Shown here piece by piece: positions 35,184 through 43,405 of a stretch of DNA of 64,000 nt. The notes under the pieces were generated by a model. The model had not been told where the DNA came from and made no database searches. It saw only the letters and a list, made by a program, of their open reading frames with translations. Position 1 is the first letter of the stretch; every line of letters begins with the position of its first letter. A program made the position numbers and the translations under genes. Source of the stretch: Achromobacter seleniivolatilans. Lineage in GTDB: Bacteria > Pseudomonadota > Gammaproteobacteria > Burkholderiales > Burkholderiaceae_B. Where the stretch lies: the NCBI RefSeq assembly GCF_030864005.1, contig NZ_CP132976.1:5580001-5644000 (forward strand), given 5' to 3'.

Positions 35184-35393
35184 ATGGCTGACAACAAATC
35201 CATCAACCTCGTCGATCTGCAACCTGGCGTGCGCGTGCGCATGGCGGGCGGAGCAATTGCCGAGATCGTAGAGAACCCGCAGGACGGGTTCTGGCTGATC
35301 GTCCAATTTCTGGATCATCCGACGGAACCTGCTTTGGTCGGCGCTGGTGAGCAACAGGTGTTTGCCACTGATGTCGAAGCAATCGAACCCTGA
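35184..35393 (+). CDS. Small hypothetical protein in the oxygenase operon
   Basis: 69 residues from the ATG at 35184 (AAGGAG at 35170). Not a recognised family. It reads as a compact beta protein (INLVDLQPGVRVRMAGGAIA, GFWLIVQFLDHP) with an acidic C-terminal half. Spacing of 28 bp from the ferredoxin and 17 bp to the dehydrogenase gene shows it belongs to the operon. Possible accessory or metal-site protein; no function is proposed. Confidence 0.7.
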   Translation: MADNKSINLVDLQPGVRVRMAGGAIAEIVENPQDGFWLIVQFLDHPTEPALVGAGEQQVFATDVEAIEP

Positions 35394-35410
35394 CCCTTCT
35401 GGAGCCGTAA

Positions 35411-36388
35411 ATGAATCAAAAGCCCAAAGTCATCGTATCCGCGCCGCTTCCGCCAGATTTGCGTGAACGTCTGGCCGCGCAGTGCGAGATTGTCGAGGTG
35501 CCAACGGGACAGAATCCGGCCGAAACCGTATCGGCAGAGGCGCGCGCACAGATCACAGGGATGGTCTGCACCATGCGCACCAAGGTCGATCAGAATCTGC
35601 TGGATGCCTTGCCGGCGCTAATCGTCAGTTCGAATTTCGCGGTGGGTTTTGACAACGTTGATCTGGCGGCCGCCACCAAGCGCAAGGTGCTGATCTGCAA
35701 TACGCCGGGCGTGCTGGACGGCGCGGTGGCGGATGTGACGATAGGCCTGATGCTCTGCCTGGCCCGCAATCTGGTGGCGGGAGACGCCTTTGTGCGCAGC
35801 GGCGGTTGGGCGAAGGGGGCTTTTCCATTGACGCGCGACATACGCGGCAAGACGTTGGGCCTGCTGGGCATGGGCCGCATCGGCCGCGTGGTGGCGCGCA
35901 CCGCGCAGGCTTTCGACATGAAAGTGGTCTATCACAACCGCCGGCAAGATCCGCAGGCGGAAGGTCTGGCGTCGTACGTGGAACGCGATGAATTGTTCAA
36001 GGTGTCCGACGTGCTGAGTGTTCACATTCCGCTGTCCGCAGAGACGCGGCATTCCGTCGGAAAGCGTGAACTCGGCCTGATGAAACCCACTGCCTATCTG
36101 ATCAACACTGCTCGCGGGCCGGTGGTTGACGAAGCCGCGTTGATTGACGCGCTGCGCGCCGGCACCATCGCGGGGGCGGGGCTGGACGTCATGGAGCAAG
36201 AGCCGTTGCCGCCAACCAGCCCGCTATGCGAGCTGCCCAACGTGGTGTTGCAAGCTCACGTGGGTAGCGCCACGCACGAAACACGGCGCGCCATGATCGA
36301 TCTGGCCGTAGCCAATTTGATGGATGCGTTGGCCAACAAACAGCCGCAGGCAATGGTAAATCCAGAGGTCTGGCAGGCTCGCGCCTGA
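35411..36388 (+). CDS. D-isomer-specific 2-hydroxyacid dehydrogenase (glyoxylate/hydroxypyruvate reductase type)
   Basis: 325 residues. NAD(P)-binding LGLLGMGRIGRVVARTAQAF, with VYHNRRQ after the second strand (basic residues favour NADPH). Catalytic residues sit in INTARGPVVDE (Arg), MEQEPLPP (Glu) and HVGSATHETRR (His). The length and TVAD-like VADVTIGLML segment fit D-glycerate dehydrogenase/GhrB enzymes. Last gene of the oxygenase operon, before a strong terminator. It may reduce or oxidise a 2-oxoacid produced in the pathway. Confidence 0.9.
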   Translation: MNQKPKVIVSAPLPPDLRERLAAQCEIVEVPTGQNPAETVSAEARAQITGMVCTMRTKVDQNLLDALPALIVSSNFAVGFDNVDLAAATKRKVLICNTPGVLDGAVADVTIGLMLCLARNLVAGDAFVRSGGWAKGAFPLTRDIRGKTLGLLGMGRIGRVVARTAQAFDMKVVYHNRRQDPQAEGLASYVERDELFKVSDVLSVHIPLSAETRHSVGKRELGLMKPTAYLINTARGPVVDEAALIDALRAGTIAGAGLDVMEQEPLPPTSPLCELPNVVLQAHVGSATHETRRAMIDLAVANLMDALANKQPQAMVNPEVWQARA

Positions 36389-36406
36389 CCTGCCTTGGCG
36401 CCGCAA

Positions 36407-36447
36407 GCACAGCTGGGGCCGCCTGTTGCAGGCGGCCCCGGCTGTGC
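36407..36447. terminator. Strong hairpin terminator between convergent units
   Basis: The left arm starts GCACAGC (36407) and the right arm ends GCTGTGC (36447), with a 19-bp near-perfect GC stem and a TTG loop, followed by TTTGCCTTTT on the plus strand. It ends the oxygenase operon and faces the stop of the convergent Bug gene. Confidence 0.82.
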
Positions 36448-36455
36448 TTTGCCTT

Positions 36456-37448
36456 TTACTTGCCGCCGTAGTCCACAACGATCCCGGCTTGCTTGGCCAC
36501 GTCGCTCCAACGCTTGAACTCCGCCGCTGAAAACGCCTGGAATTCAGAGGCATTGCGCAGCTTGGGTTCAAACCCTGCGCCGATAATGCGCGCCTGGAAC
36601 TCGGGCGTGGCCAGGCTGGTGACAATGACGTCGGACAGCTGGGCGATGATGGCGGGATCGACCTTGGCGGGCGCATACATGCCCAGCCAACTCGTCACGT
36701 CGAAGTCCGCCATGCCCTGTTCCTGCATCGTCGGCACTTGGGGCAATTGCCGTGCCCGATAGGCGCTGGTTACCGCCAGCGCCTTCAGGCGTTTACCTTC
36801 CACCATGGGCAACGTGGGCGGAAGGTTCATGAAACAGATGTCCAGATCGCCGTTGGCGGTGCCTACCAGCGCTTCGGATGCGCCCTTGTACGGTACATGG
36901 TCGAATTGCAGGCCGGTGCGCATGGCGAAGAGTTCGGCCGTCATCTGCGACGAGCTGCCGATGCCGTTGCTGCCATACAGCGGCTTGCGCTTGCTGGTTT
37001 TCAGGTACTGGATCAGCTCGGATACGGAATTGGCGGGGTGATCCACCCGCACGACCAGCGCATTGACGAACTCAGCAACCTGCGCAATGGGCAGCAACGC
37101 AGTGGGAATATCCAGGGGTAAGCCGCGTAGGGTTGCGGGTGGCAGAACGTTGTGGCCCAGTCCGCCGGTAGTCAGGGTGTAGCCATCGGGTTTGGACGAG
37201 GCTGCGGCTTGCATGCCGATGACGCCGCCGGCGCCGGCGCGGTTCTCAATCACCACGCTCTGGCCGTACTTGGCAAAGAGCAGGTCACCGACCAGCCTCC
37301 CCGCAAGATCGGTGGCGCTGCCTGGTGTGGATGAGACGATGATTTTGATCACGCGGGACGGGTAGGGCCCATCCAGCGCCCAACTTCTACCTGTCAGACT
37401 CAGGCCGGCGGCGGCCCCCATCAGCTTCAACGCACTGCGACGTTTCAT
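36456..37448 (-). CDS. Bug/TctC-family solute-binding protein (second copy)
   Basis: 330 residues, same size as the copy at 32616 and clearly related (RVIKIIVSSTPGSATDLAGR, VIENRAGAGGVIGMQAAA, DVTSWLGMYAPAKVDP). Export signal begins MKRRSALKLMGAAAGLSL. GGGGAAG lies upstream of the ATG. It is transcribed against the oxygenase operon; an inverted-repeat operator lies about 70 bp before the gene. Periplasmic binding of a carboxylic acid is expected; no TctAB partners are present in the window. Confidence 0.9.
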   Translation of the reverse strand: MKRRSALKLMGAAAGLSLTGRSWALDGPYPSRVIKIIVSSTPGSATDLAGRLVGDLLFAKYGQSVVIENRAGAGGVIGMQAAASSKPDGYTLTTGGLGHNVLPPATLRGLPLDIPTALLPIAQVAEFVNALVVRVDHPANSVSELIQYLKTSKRKPLYGSNGIGSSSQMTAELFAMRTGLQFDHVPYKGASEALVGTANGDLDICFMNLPPTLPMVEGKRLKALAVTSAYRARQLPQVPTMQEQGMADFDVTSWLGMYAPAKVDPAIIAQLSDVIVTSLATPEFQARIIGAGFEPKLRNASEFQAFSAAEFKRWSDVAKQAGIVVDYGGK

Positions 37449-37515
37449 GACGACTTCCCCTTGGGTTAGACCTCTACTGCTTCACGTGCTGCTCCAATGA
37501 TGTGGCTCGAACTTT

Positions 37516-37539
37516 GTACGATAAACATATTTACCGTAC
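37516..37539. promoter_or_regulatory. Inverted repeat upstream of the second Bug gene
   Basis: Arms GTACGATAAA and TTTACCGTAC match at 9 of 10 positions around a 4-base loop; a second CGTAC motif overlaps at 37535-37545. Lies in the 160-bp gap between the Bug gene start and the convergently placed 3' end of the helicase gene. The TACGAT core resembles the operators at 1901 and 29681. Confidence 0.5.
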
Positions 37540-37608
37540 GGTACGAGTCGCGAGCAGCGACGCAAATTGCGGCTAACCCTAGGGGACGTCTTGTTTGTGC
37601 TTACAGGC

Positions 37609-39747
37609 CTACTGGTCCGCGAACCAATTCCTGAATGGCTCGGGGTCCAGGTGGCTAGGCACGTACCAAACCTTGCGCGTCTTGTCCCACTGTGCGCCCA
37701 TCGCCTTCACGACGTCCCGGTTCGCGTATGCGACCTTAAGGTCACGATGGCCTACCGTTTTGACGGGCGCTGACAGATTGCGCCTCAGAGCGGTGTCTGC
37801 CCGCTTTTGGACGCTTGCCAACTGCAATTGCGCAATGAATCCGCTGCGTAGCGCGGGTTCGGCAGAGTAAATCAGGCTCAGGCGTGATTTCGCCCGGGTT
37901 GCGGCAACATAGAACAGGTTCTCTTCTTCGCCGAGCTTCCGTAGCGGATTCGGAAATTCGCCCGCGTCCAGGAATGGCAAGATCACATGATCGAATTCCT
38001 TGCCCTTGACGTTCACGATGCAGTCCATCAACACCGCGTTCTTGCCCGGCCGTGCGCCGGCAAAGGCTTCCGCAGCGCCAATCCATTCAGAGAACTCGCG
38101 CAGGGTTTTTCCAGAGTTGCGAGCCGTGGTGATGAACCCGCTGACGGACTTGGTGACCACAGACGCTTCATAGGGATGAACATACAGGCGCTTTGCCAGC
38201 TTATCCATATCGACCAATTCGCAGACTTTTTCAAGTGCGCCGTGTGCCAGCGTATCGACAGACAATCCACGCAAGTACGCTACCGCATCCGCGATGCGCG
38301 TGCGGGCGGCAACACTGCCCACTCGCTGAATCTGGCCGTCAAAAAAGTGCTTTAGCGAAGAGGGCTCTTTGGCGATCGTGGTTTTTGCCTCACGAAGCTC
38401 TTGGGGCGTCAATGGCACCTCTGCAAAGGTGGCCAGGGCCTCGACAATGGCTTCACGCGTTGCTGGTGATGCCACGTGGTGGAAATCGTCCAGCGCAATC
38501 GCAATCATGCCTCGCAGAAACAGGATTTCTTCGCGCAGCAGATAACTCTTCATGGTTAGCGTGCGGTACTGCACGCCTGCGCTCATCAGCGCATTTTCTA
38601 TTTCTATCGACTGATGGCCGTCGCGCAGCAGGATGCAGCAGTGATCGAGCGGCTTGCCATCCTGCTTCCATTGATGAATGGCTTTGATGACTTCCGGGCC
38701 GCATACGCCCGATGCGCTGGCGTAGTGCAGTTCGTGAACCTCTGTGCGCAAAGGAAGATTCGAGTCGACGGGTTTGCGTTTGAAGGCTTCCATCGCGTAG
38801 GCCAGATGCGGGCCGTGGCGGTAGGTCATCGTCAGTGGAAAGCTGACGCAATCCGGGAAGCTCGCAGCGATGCGATATTGCAGGAACGATTCGTCTGCGC
38901 CCAAGTGCGAATAAATGACCTGATCCTTGTCGCCCACGCCGACGAAGTACGTCGTGCCGATGCGGGTCAGCGCCTGAATGATGCAGAACGATGCTTCGTT
39001 GATGTCATGCAATTCGTCGCAGACCACCAGCTTGTACGCAGGCAGCAGATCAGGCGCGTCGGGCGCGGATCGCAGCAGGCAGGCAAGATCATAAGTGGCA
39101 TCAAAAAAGCCGCGCGCATCGACAAAGCCGAATACATCCACGCGCTGCTTTTCATATTCGACGGCCCACAGATAATCTGTCAACGGAATATTCAGGCTTT
39201 GCGCTGTGTATTCGGGATCGATGTTGTCGTCGCTTGAAAGCCGCATCATGGCTTTGAGCTTCAGCAGGTTATCCAGGAATTGGCTGACGGCGGTGTTGTG
39301 TGTGCGGATATCAAGTGCATCCGCAAATTGCGGGTTGCTTTCCCCCACGCCGTCCAGCGCGGTCAACGCGTAGCTCTGCTGCTCTCGGGTGGAATGCAGA
39401 ACCTCTGGCTTGCCATCTTCGATTTTCGACAGAACACGTTGCGCAAACTCTTCAACGGTTTGCACGTTGATCCGTTTGGCAGTGTTATAGGCAATGCCCA
39501 CTTCCACCAGACGCGCCTGCATGACTTGCCGCGCTTCATCGGTGAAGGTCAGGGCAAGTATGTCTTCGGGCGCCAGCCCCCGGGTAAGCGCTTCTCCGAT
39601 CCGCAGCGCCAAGGTGGTCGTCTTTGCCGCGCCCGCGTTGGCGATGACAAGGCTGGTCCGGCTTTGCGAGGTCTGGATTTTTCTCTGTTCTTCGGTGGGG
39701 ACGAATCCTGCGGGGAAGAACTGAGCGGAATAGGGAGTGGTTGTCAT
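37609..39747 (-). CDS. UvrD/Rep-like SF1 helicase with C-terminal DUF5710 domain
   Basis: 712 residues. Walker A is ANAGAAKTTT (Lys42), a departure from the usual G-S-G-K-T; motif Ia-II continue with LALTFTDEARQVMQARL and LVVCDELHDINEASF (Walker B with DE), motif III GVGDKDQVIYSHLGA, and motif VI FYVAATRAKSRLSLIY near residue 625. After the helicase core, about residues 665-712 form a DUF5710-like tail (VKAMGAQWDKTRKVWYVP). An ATP-dependent DNA strand-separating enzyme is expected, single-gene unit. Role unknown: repair, anti-recombination or defence are all open. Shorter than UvrD (about 720-750 with extra subdomains). Confidence 0.85.
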   Translation of the reverse strand: MTTTPYSAQFFPAGFVPTEEQRKIQTSQSRTSLVIANAGAAKTTTLALRIGEALTRGLAPEDILALTFTDEARQVMQARLVEVGIAYNTAKRINVQTVEEFAQRVLSKIEDGKPEVLHSTREQQSYALTALDGVGESNPQFADALDIRTHNTAVSQFLDNLLKLKAMMRLSSDDNIDPEYTAQSLNIPLTDYLWAVEYEKQRVDVFGFVDARGFFDATYDLACLLRSAPDAPDLLPAYKLVVCDELHDINEASFCIIQALTRIGTTYFVGVGDKDQVIYSHLGADESFLQYRIAASFPDCVSFPLTMTYRHGPHLAYAMEAFKRKPVDSNLPLRTEVHELHYASASGVCGPEVIKAIHQWKQDGKPLDHCCILLRDGHQSIEIENALMSAGVQYRTLTMKSYLLREEILFLRGMIAIALDDFHHVASPATREAIVEALATFAEVPLTPQELREAKTTIAKEPSSLKHFFDGQIQRVGSVAARTRIADAVAYLRGLSVDTLAHGALEKVCELVDMDKLAKRLYVHPYEASVVTKSVSGFITTARNSGKTLREFSEWIGAAEAFAGARPGKNAVLMDCIVNVKGKEFDHVILPFLDAGEFPNPLRKLGEEENLFYVAATRAKSRLSLIYSAEPALRSGFIAQLQLASVQKRADTALRRNLSAPVKTVGHRDLKVAYANRDVVKAMGAQWDKTRKVWYVPSHLDPEPFRNWFADQ

Positions 39748-39882
39748 GAGTCGGTGAAAGGGCGGACAGGGGCGCCGCCGGGTACAGATGCGAGTTCAGT
39801 GTACGGGAAGTACCGAGAGCGCATCGAACCGCTGGCTGGCGCTGTGCGCGCCAGCCAGCCATTCAGACTCTGTCAATCGCGA

Positions 39883-40899
39883 TTAACGCACCGGCCATCC
39901 GTACATCAAGCCGCCATCACGGTACGAGGCGTTCAAACCACGGGTCAGCTTCAGCGGGCTGCTGGGTCCCAGGTTCTTTTCAAAGCTCTCGCCGTAGTTA
40001 CCAATGTTTTTGATGATGTTGTAAGCCCACTTGTCGTCTACCCCCAGGTTTTTGCCCATCCCCGGGGTTACACCCAGCAGGCGTTGCACGTTGGGGTTGG
40101 TGCTTTTCAGCATCTCATCCACGTTTTTCGACGTGATGCCGTATTCCTCGGCCTCAAGCATGGCAAACATTGTCCAGCGCACGACGTTGAACCATTGTTC
40201 ATCGCCCTGGCGCACCATGGGACCCAGCGGTTCCTTGGAGAAGTTCTCCGGCAGGATGTCGTACTTTTCCGGGTTCTCCAGGTTGGTGCGGGCTGCGGCC
40301 AGCTGGGACTTGTCGCCGGTGAAGGCATCGCAGCGTCCCACCGCGAAGGCGCGGATGATTTCGTCCAGGCGTTCCACGACAACCGGTTTGAAGACGATGT
40401 TCTGCGAGCGGAACCAGTCAGACAGGTTCAGTTCGGTGGTGGTGCCGGGCTGCACGCAGACCGTGGCGCCGTCCAGTTCCTTGGCGCTCTTCACGTTCAG
40501 GGACTTGTTCACCATGATGCCCTGGCTGTCGTAGTAGTTCACGCCAACGCCGATCAGGCCCAGCGTGGTGTCGCGGGTCAGTGACAGGGTGGTGTTGCGC
40601 GGCAGCACGTCCACTTCGCCGGACTGCAAGGCGGTAAAGCGCTGCACGGCGCTGACGGCCATGATCTTGGATTTGGAGGCATCGCCAAACATGGTGATGG
40701 CCAGCGCGCGGCACAGGTCTACGTCCAGGCCGATCCAGCCGCCCTTGCTGTCGTTGACGGAGAATCCCGCGACACCGGTGGACACGCCGCACTGAACAAA
40801 GCCTTTGTTCTTGACCGCATCAAAAGTCACCCCGGCGTGGGCAGTCCAGGACGAAATAAGTAAGGCGGTGCCTGCCGCGACATGTTTGAGTGCTTTCAT
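39883..40899 (-). CDS. Amino-acid ABC transporter substrate-binding protein (AapJ/BztA type)
   Basis: 338 residues from the ATG at 40899, beginning with a signal peptide (VAAGTALLISSWTAHA). Family 3 solute-binding features: FVQCGVSTGVAGFSVNDSKG, WIGLDVDLCRALAITMFGD, VDVLPRNTTLSLTRDTTLG, DGATVCVQPGTTTELNLSDW. Size and sequence fit the general L-amino-acid binding protein branch. No permease or ATPase genes are adjacent, so it works with components encoded elsewhere. Confidence 0.88.
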   Translation of the reverse strand: MKALKHVAAGTALLISSWTAHAGVTFDAVKNKGFVQCGVSTGVAGFSVNDSKGGWIGLDVDLCRALAITMFGDASKSKIMAVSAVQRFTALQSGEVDVLPRNTTLSLTRDTTLGLIGVGVNYYDSQGIMVNKSLNVKSAKELDGATVCVQPGTTTELNLSDWFRSQNIVFKPVVVERLDEIIRAFAVGRCDAFTGDKSQLAAARTNLENPEKYDILPENFSKEPLGPMVRQGDEQWFNVVRWTMFAMLEAEEYGITSKNVDEMLKSTNPNVQRLLGVTPGMGKNLGVDDKWAYNIIKNIGNYGESFEKNLGPSSPLKLTRGLNASYRDGGLMYGWPVR

Positions 40900-41007
40900 G
40901 GTGTCTCCGCGCTCTGAGCGCATTTGTTCTTCAGACCAAGCCTGAGGTGCGCGGAATGGTAGCCAGGGGGGTAGGGCGGGAGTATCGGGGAATTCCCGTT
41001 AAATCCA

Positions 41008-41982
41008 CTATGCGGAATTTGCGTCGCAGTACGGGCAGTCCGCTGCGCTGCTCTTGCCGGGCGGCGTCCGGGAATTGACAGGCGCCGCGCCGCTATGAAA
41101 GCACTCGTGCGACAGCCATTGGCTCAACCGGTCATAGCTTTCCATATTGCTGCGCCAGTTCGGCGCGCACAGGTAATAACCCAGCGGGCTTTCAAAGCTG
41201 CGGTCAAACACATCGACCAATTGACCGGTGGCAAGTTCTTTTTCAATCAGGCAGTCGGGCATCAACGCCACGCCAAAGCCTGATGATGCGGCTTGCATCA
41301 CCATCGAAAACAAATTGAAGCCCGGGCCGAAACGGGCCCGATCATAATCACCGGTATAAGTGGAAAACCAGTATTCCCAGGAAAGCGGAATCTCGATGTG
41401 TTGCAGCAGCGTGCATTTTTTAATGTCTTCCAAACTGCTGATGCGCTGCTGCTTCAAGTATTCGGGTGAACACACGACGCGGGTTTCGCGGCCGGTCAGA
41501 TAGGTGGCATTACCGTCATGCCAGTCTCCGTATCCATACTGAATGGACGCATCAAAATCCAGTTCGGTGCTTTTGTAGTCGGCGACGCTGTAGCGCACGA
41601 AGTTAATCGAGATGTCCGGGTGTACTTCGCGGAACGTCTTCAACCGCGGAAACAGCCACTGCGCGGCAAAGGTGGGCGCGGCTGACAGGTTCAACGACTT
41701 AGCGGATTGCTGCGTCGTCATGACTTGCGACGTAGCGCTTTCCAGCGTGTGCAAGGCCGGCCGGATCAGGCTTAGATACGTTGCCCCCATGCGCGTCAAT
41801 TGCAAGCCATTGGTGGCGCGGATGAACATCGCATGCCCTAGATAATTTTCCAGTGTCGCGATGTGCCGGCTGATGGCGCTTTGCGTGACGAACAGCTCTT
41901 TGCCCGCTTTTGAAAACGATAAATGGCGAGCCGCAGCCACGAACGCATTCAGCTCAGAAAGGGTAGGGCAGCGGCGTTTCAT
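41008..41982 (-). CDS. LysR-family transcriptional regulator (GcvA-like)
   Basis: 324 residues. HTH: HLSFSKAGKELFVTQSAISR at residues 18-37; the effector domain follows, with a 30-residue Cys-containing C-terminal tail. Divergent from the amidohydrolase gene at 42127. Two inverted repeats fill the 144-bp gap, which fits autorepression plus activation of the amidohydrolase-MFS-GAF operon. The ligand is unknown. Confidence 0.85.
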   Translation of the reverse strand: MKRRCPTLSELNAFVAAARHLSFSKAGKELFVTQSAISRHIATLENYLGHAMFIRATNGLQLTRMGATYLSLIRPALHTLESATSQVMTTQQSAKSLNLSAAPTFAAQWLFPRLKTFREVHPDISINFVRYSVADYKSTELDFDASIQYGYGDWHDGNATYLTGRETRVVCSPEYLKQQRISSLEDIKKCTLLQHIEIPLSWEYWFSTYTGDYDRARFGPGFNLFSMVMQAASSGFGVALMPDCLIEKELATGQLVDVFDRSFESPLGYYLCAPNWRSNMESYDRLSQWLSHECFHSGAAPVNSRTPPGKSSAADCPYCDANSA

Positions 41983-41988
41983 TGGGGG

Positions 41989-42029
41989 TATGAGTAAAGC
42001 TCATAAGGCTGTTCGAATTTGTGTCGAAC
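41989..42029. promoter_or_regulatory. Two adjacent LysR-type inverted repeats
   Basis: TATGAG and CTCATA (41989-41994, 42000-42005, 5-base gap) and GTTCGA and TCGAAC (42011-42016, 42024-42029, 7-base gap), centres 23 bases apart. Both are of the T-N11-A size class bound by LysR regulators and would form recognition and activation sites between the divergent LysR and amidohydrolase genes. Confidence 0.55.
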
Positions 42030-42126
42030 GCCTAGGGGGAGACCCGGTATCGGACGCTTCGATTGTACCGGTAGAGTTCGCCATGCTGAATTTCCCTGCA
42101 TGTTGAACGGATAGCGTGATTTATTT

Positions 42127-43356
42127 ATGAAGCCGGTTGTTGTTAAGAATTGCAAGATCTTGAATACCAGAACGCTGGTTCTTGAAAGCGCTGCGAATGT
42201 GCTGATCGAGGACGGACTGATCTCTCGCATCAGCGCTGAAGATCTGACGCGTGAAGATGCGCAAGTCATCGATGCCAAGGGCATGACCCTGATGCCCGGC
42301 ATGATCGACTGCCACGTGCACGTGGTGGCGTCGTCGTTCAATCTGGGCCGTGTGGCGGCATTGCCGAACGCGCTGGCGCTGTTGCGCGCCCTGCCCATCA
42401 TGCAGGGCATGCTGGATCGCGGCTTTACGTCGGTGCGCGATGCTGGCGGCGCGGACTGGGCACTGGCGCAGGCCGTGCTGGACGGCGTGATCGACGGGCC
42501 GCGCTTGTTCTGCTCGGGCAAGGCGCTGTCGCAAACGGGCGGCCATGGTGATTTCCGCCCGCGCAATGACGAACTGGACCCGTGCCCTTGCTCGGTCAAG
42601 ATCGGCAACATTGGCCGTGTCGTAGACGGCGTGGACAACTGCCGCCTGGCCGTGCGCGAAGAAATCTTGAAGGGCGCAACCCAGATCAAGGTGATGGCGT
42701 CGGGCGGTGTGGCTTCGCCCAACGATCCGATCCAGAACCTGGGCTTCTCCGAGGCCGAGCTGATCGCCATTGTTGAAGAAGCCACCAACGCCAGCACCTA
42801 TGTGATGGCGCATGCCTACACGCCGCGCGCGATCTCGCGCGCCGTGCGCTGCGGTGTCCGCACCATCGAACACGGCAATCTGGTCGACCACGAGGCCGCG
42901 CAGGTGATGAAAGAGCACGGCGCCTACATGGTGCCCACACTCATTACCTATGAAGGGCTGGCCAATGATGGCGAGCGCTATGGCTTGCCGATGGACTCGG
43001 TCAAGAAGATCGCCACCGTGCGCACCCAAGGCTTGAAGGCGCTGGAAATCCTGGACGAGGTGGGCGTGAAGATGGGCTACGGCAGCGATCTGCTGGGCGA
43101 AACCCACTACATGCAGGCCGACGAGCTGCTGCTGCGCAGCCGCGTGCTGGGCAACGCCAAGGTCATCCAGCAAGCAACGCTGATCGGCGCCGAGATCCTG
43201 AATCAAGAAGGCCTGCTGGGCGAAGTCTGCGAGGGCGCCTACGCGGATCTGCTGTTGATAGACGGTAATCCGCTCGCCAACATCGAACTGCTGACCAAAC
43301 CCGACTCGATCAAGCTGATCGTCAACCGCGGCTTGCTGCACAAGAATGATTGCTGA
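42127..43356 (+). CDS. Metal-dependent amidohydrolase (imidazolonepropionase/prolidase-like)
   Basis: 409 residues. Metal-binding GMIDCHVHVV near residue 60, IKVMASGGVASP with the likely carbamylated Lys, a His in VMAHAYTP, TIEHGNLVD, and YGSDLLGE carrying the catalytic Asp; the C-terminal strand GAYADLLLIDGNPL is the usual beta-sandwich return. Hydrolyses an amide or ring bond in a small molecule in the cytosol. The operon includes a transporter that probably imports its substrate. Confidence 0.87.
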   Translation: MKPVVVKNCKILNTRTLVLESAANVLIEDGLISRISAEDLTREDAQVIDAKGMTLMPGMIDCHVHVVASSFNLGRVAALPNALALLRALPIMQGMLDRGFTSVRDAGGADWALAQAVLDGVIDGPRLFCSGKALSQTGGHGDFRPRNDELDPCPCSVKIGNIGRVVDGVDNCRLAVREEILKGATQIKVMASGGVASPNDPIQNLGFSEAELIAIVEEATNASTYVMAHAYTPRAISRAVRCGVRTIEHGNLVDHEAAQVMKEHGAYMVPTLITYEGLANDGERYGLPMDSVKKIATVRTQGLKALEILDEVGVKMGYGSDLLGETHYMQADELLLRSRVLGNAKVIQQATLIGAEILNQEGLLGEVCEGAYADLLLIDGNPLANIELLTKPDSIKLIVNRGLLHKNDC

Positions 43357-43405
43357 CTAAGACCGACGGCTGTCGTCTTTTCTCAAACTCTCCCGGAACT
43401 TCACT

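Noticed and set aside
39280..40584. 434-codon plus-strand frame across the helicase and amino-acid-binding protein genes
   Set aside because: Crosses two genes on the other strand and has no recognisable domain or ribosome site.
42121..43341. 406-codon antisense frame opposite the amidohydrolase
   Set aside because: Shadow of a strongly supported gene; composition is typical of reverse-frame artefacts.
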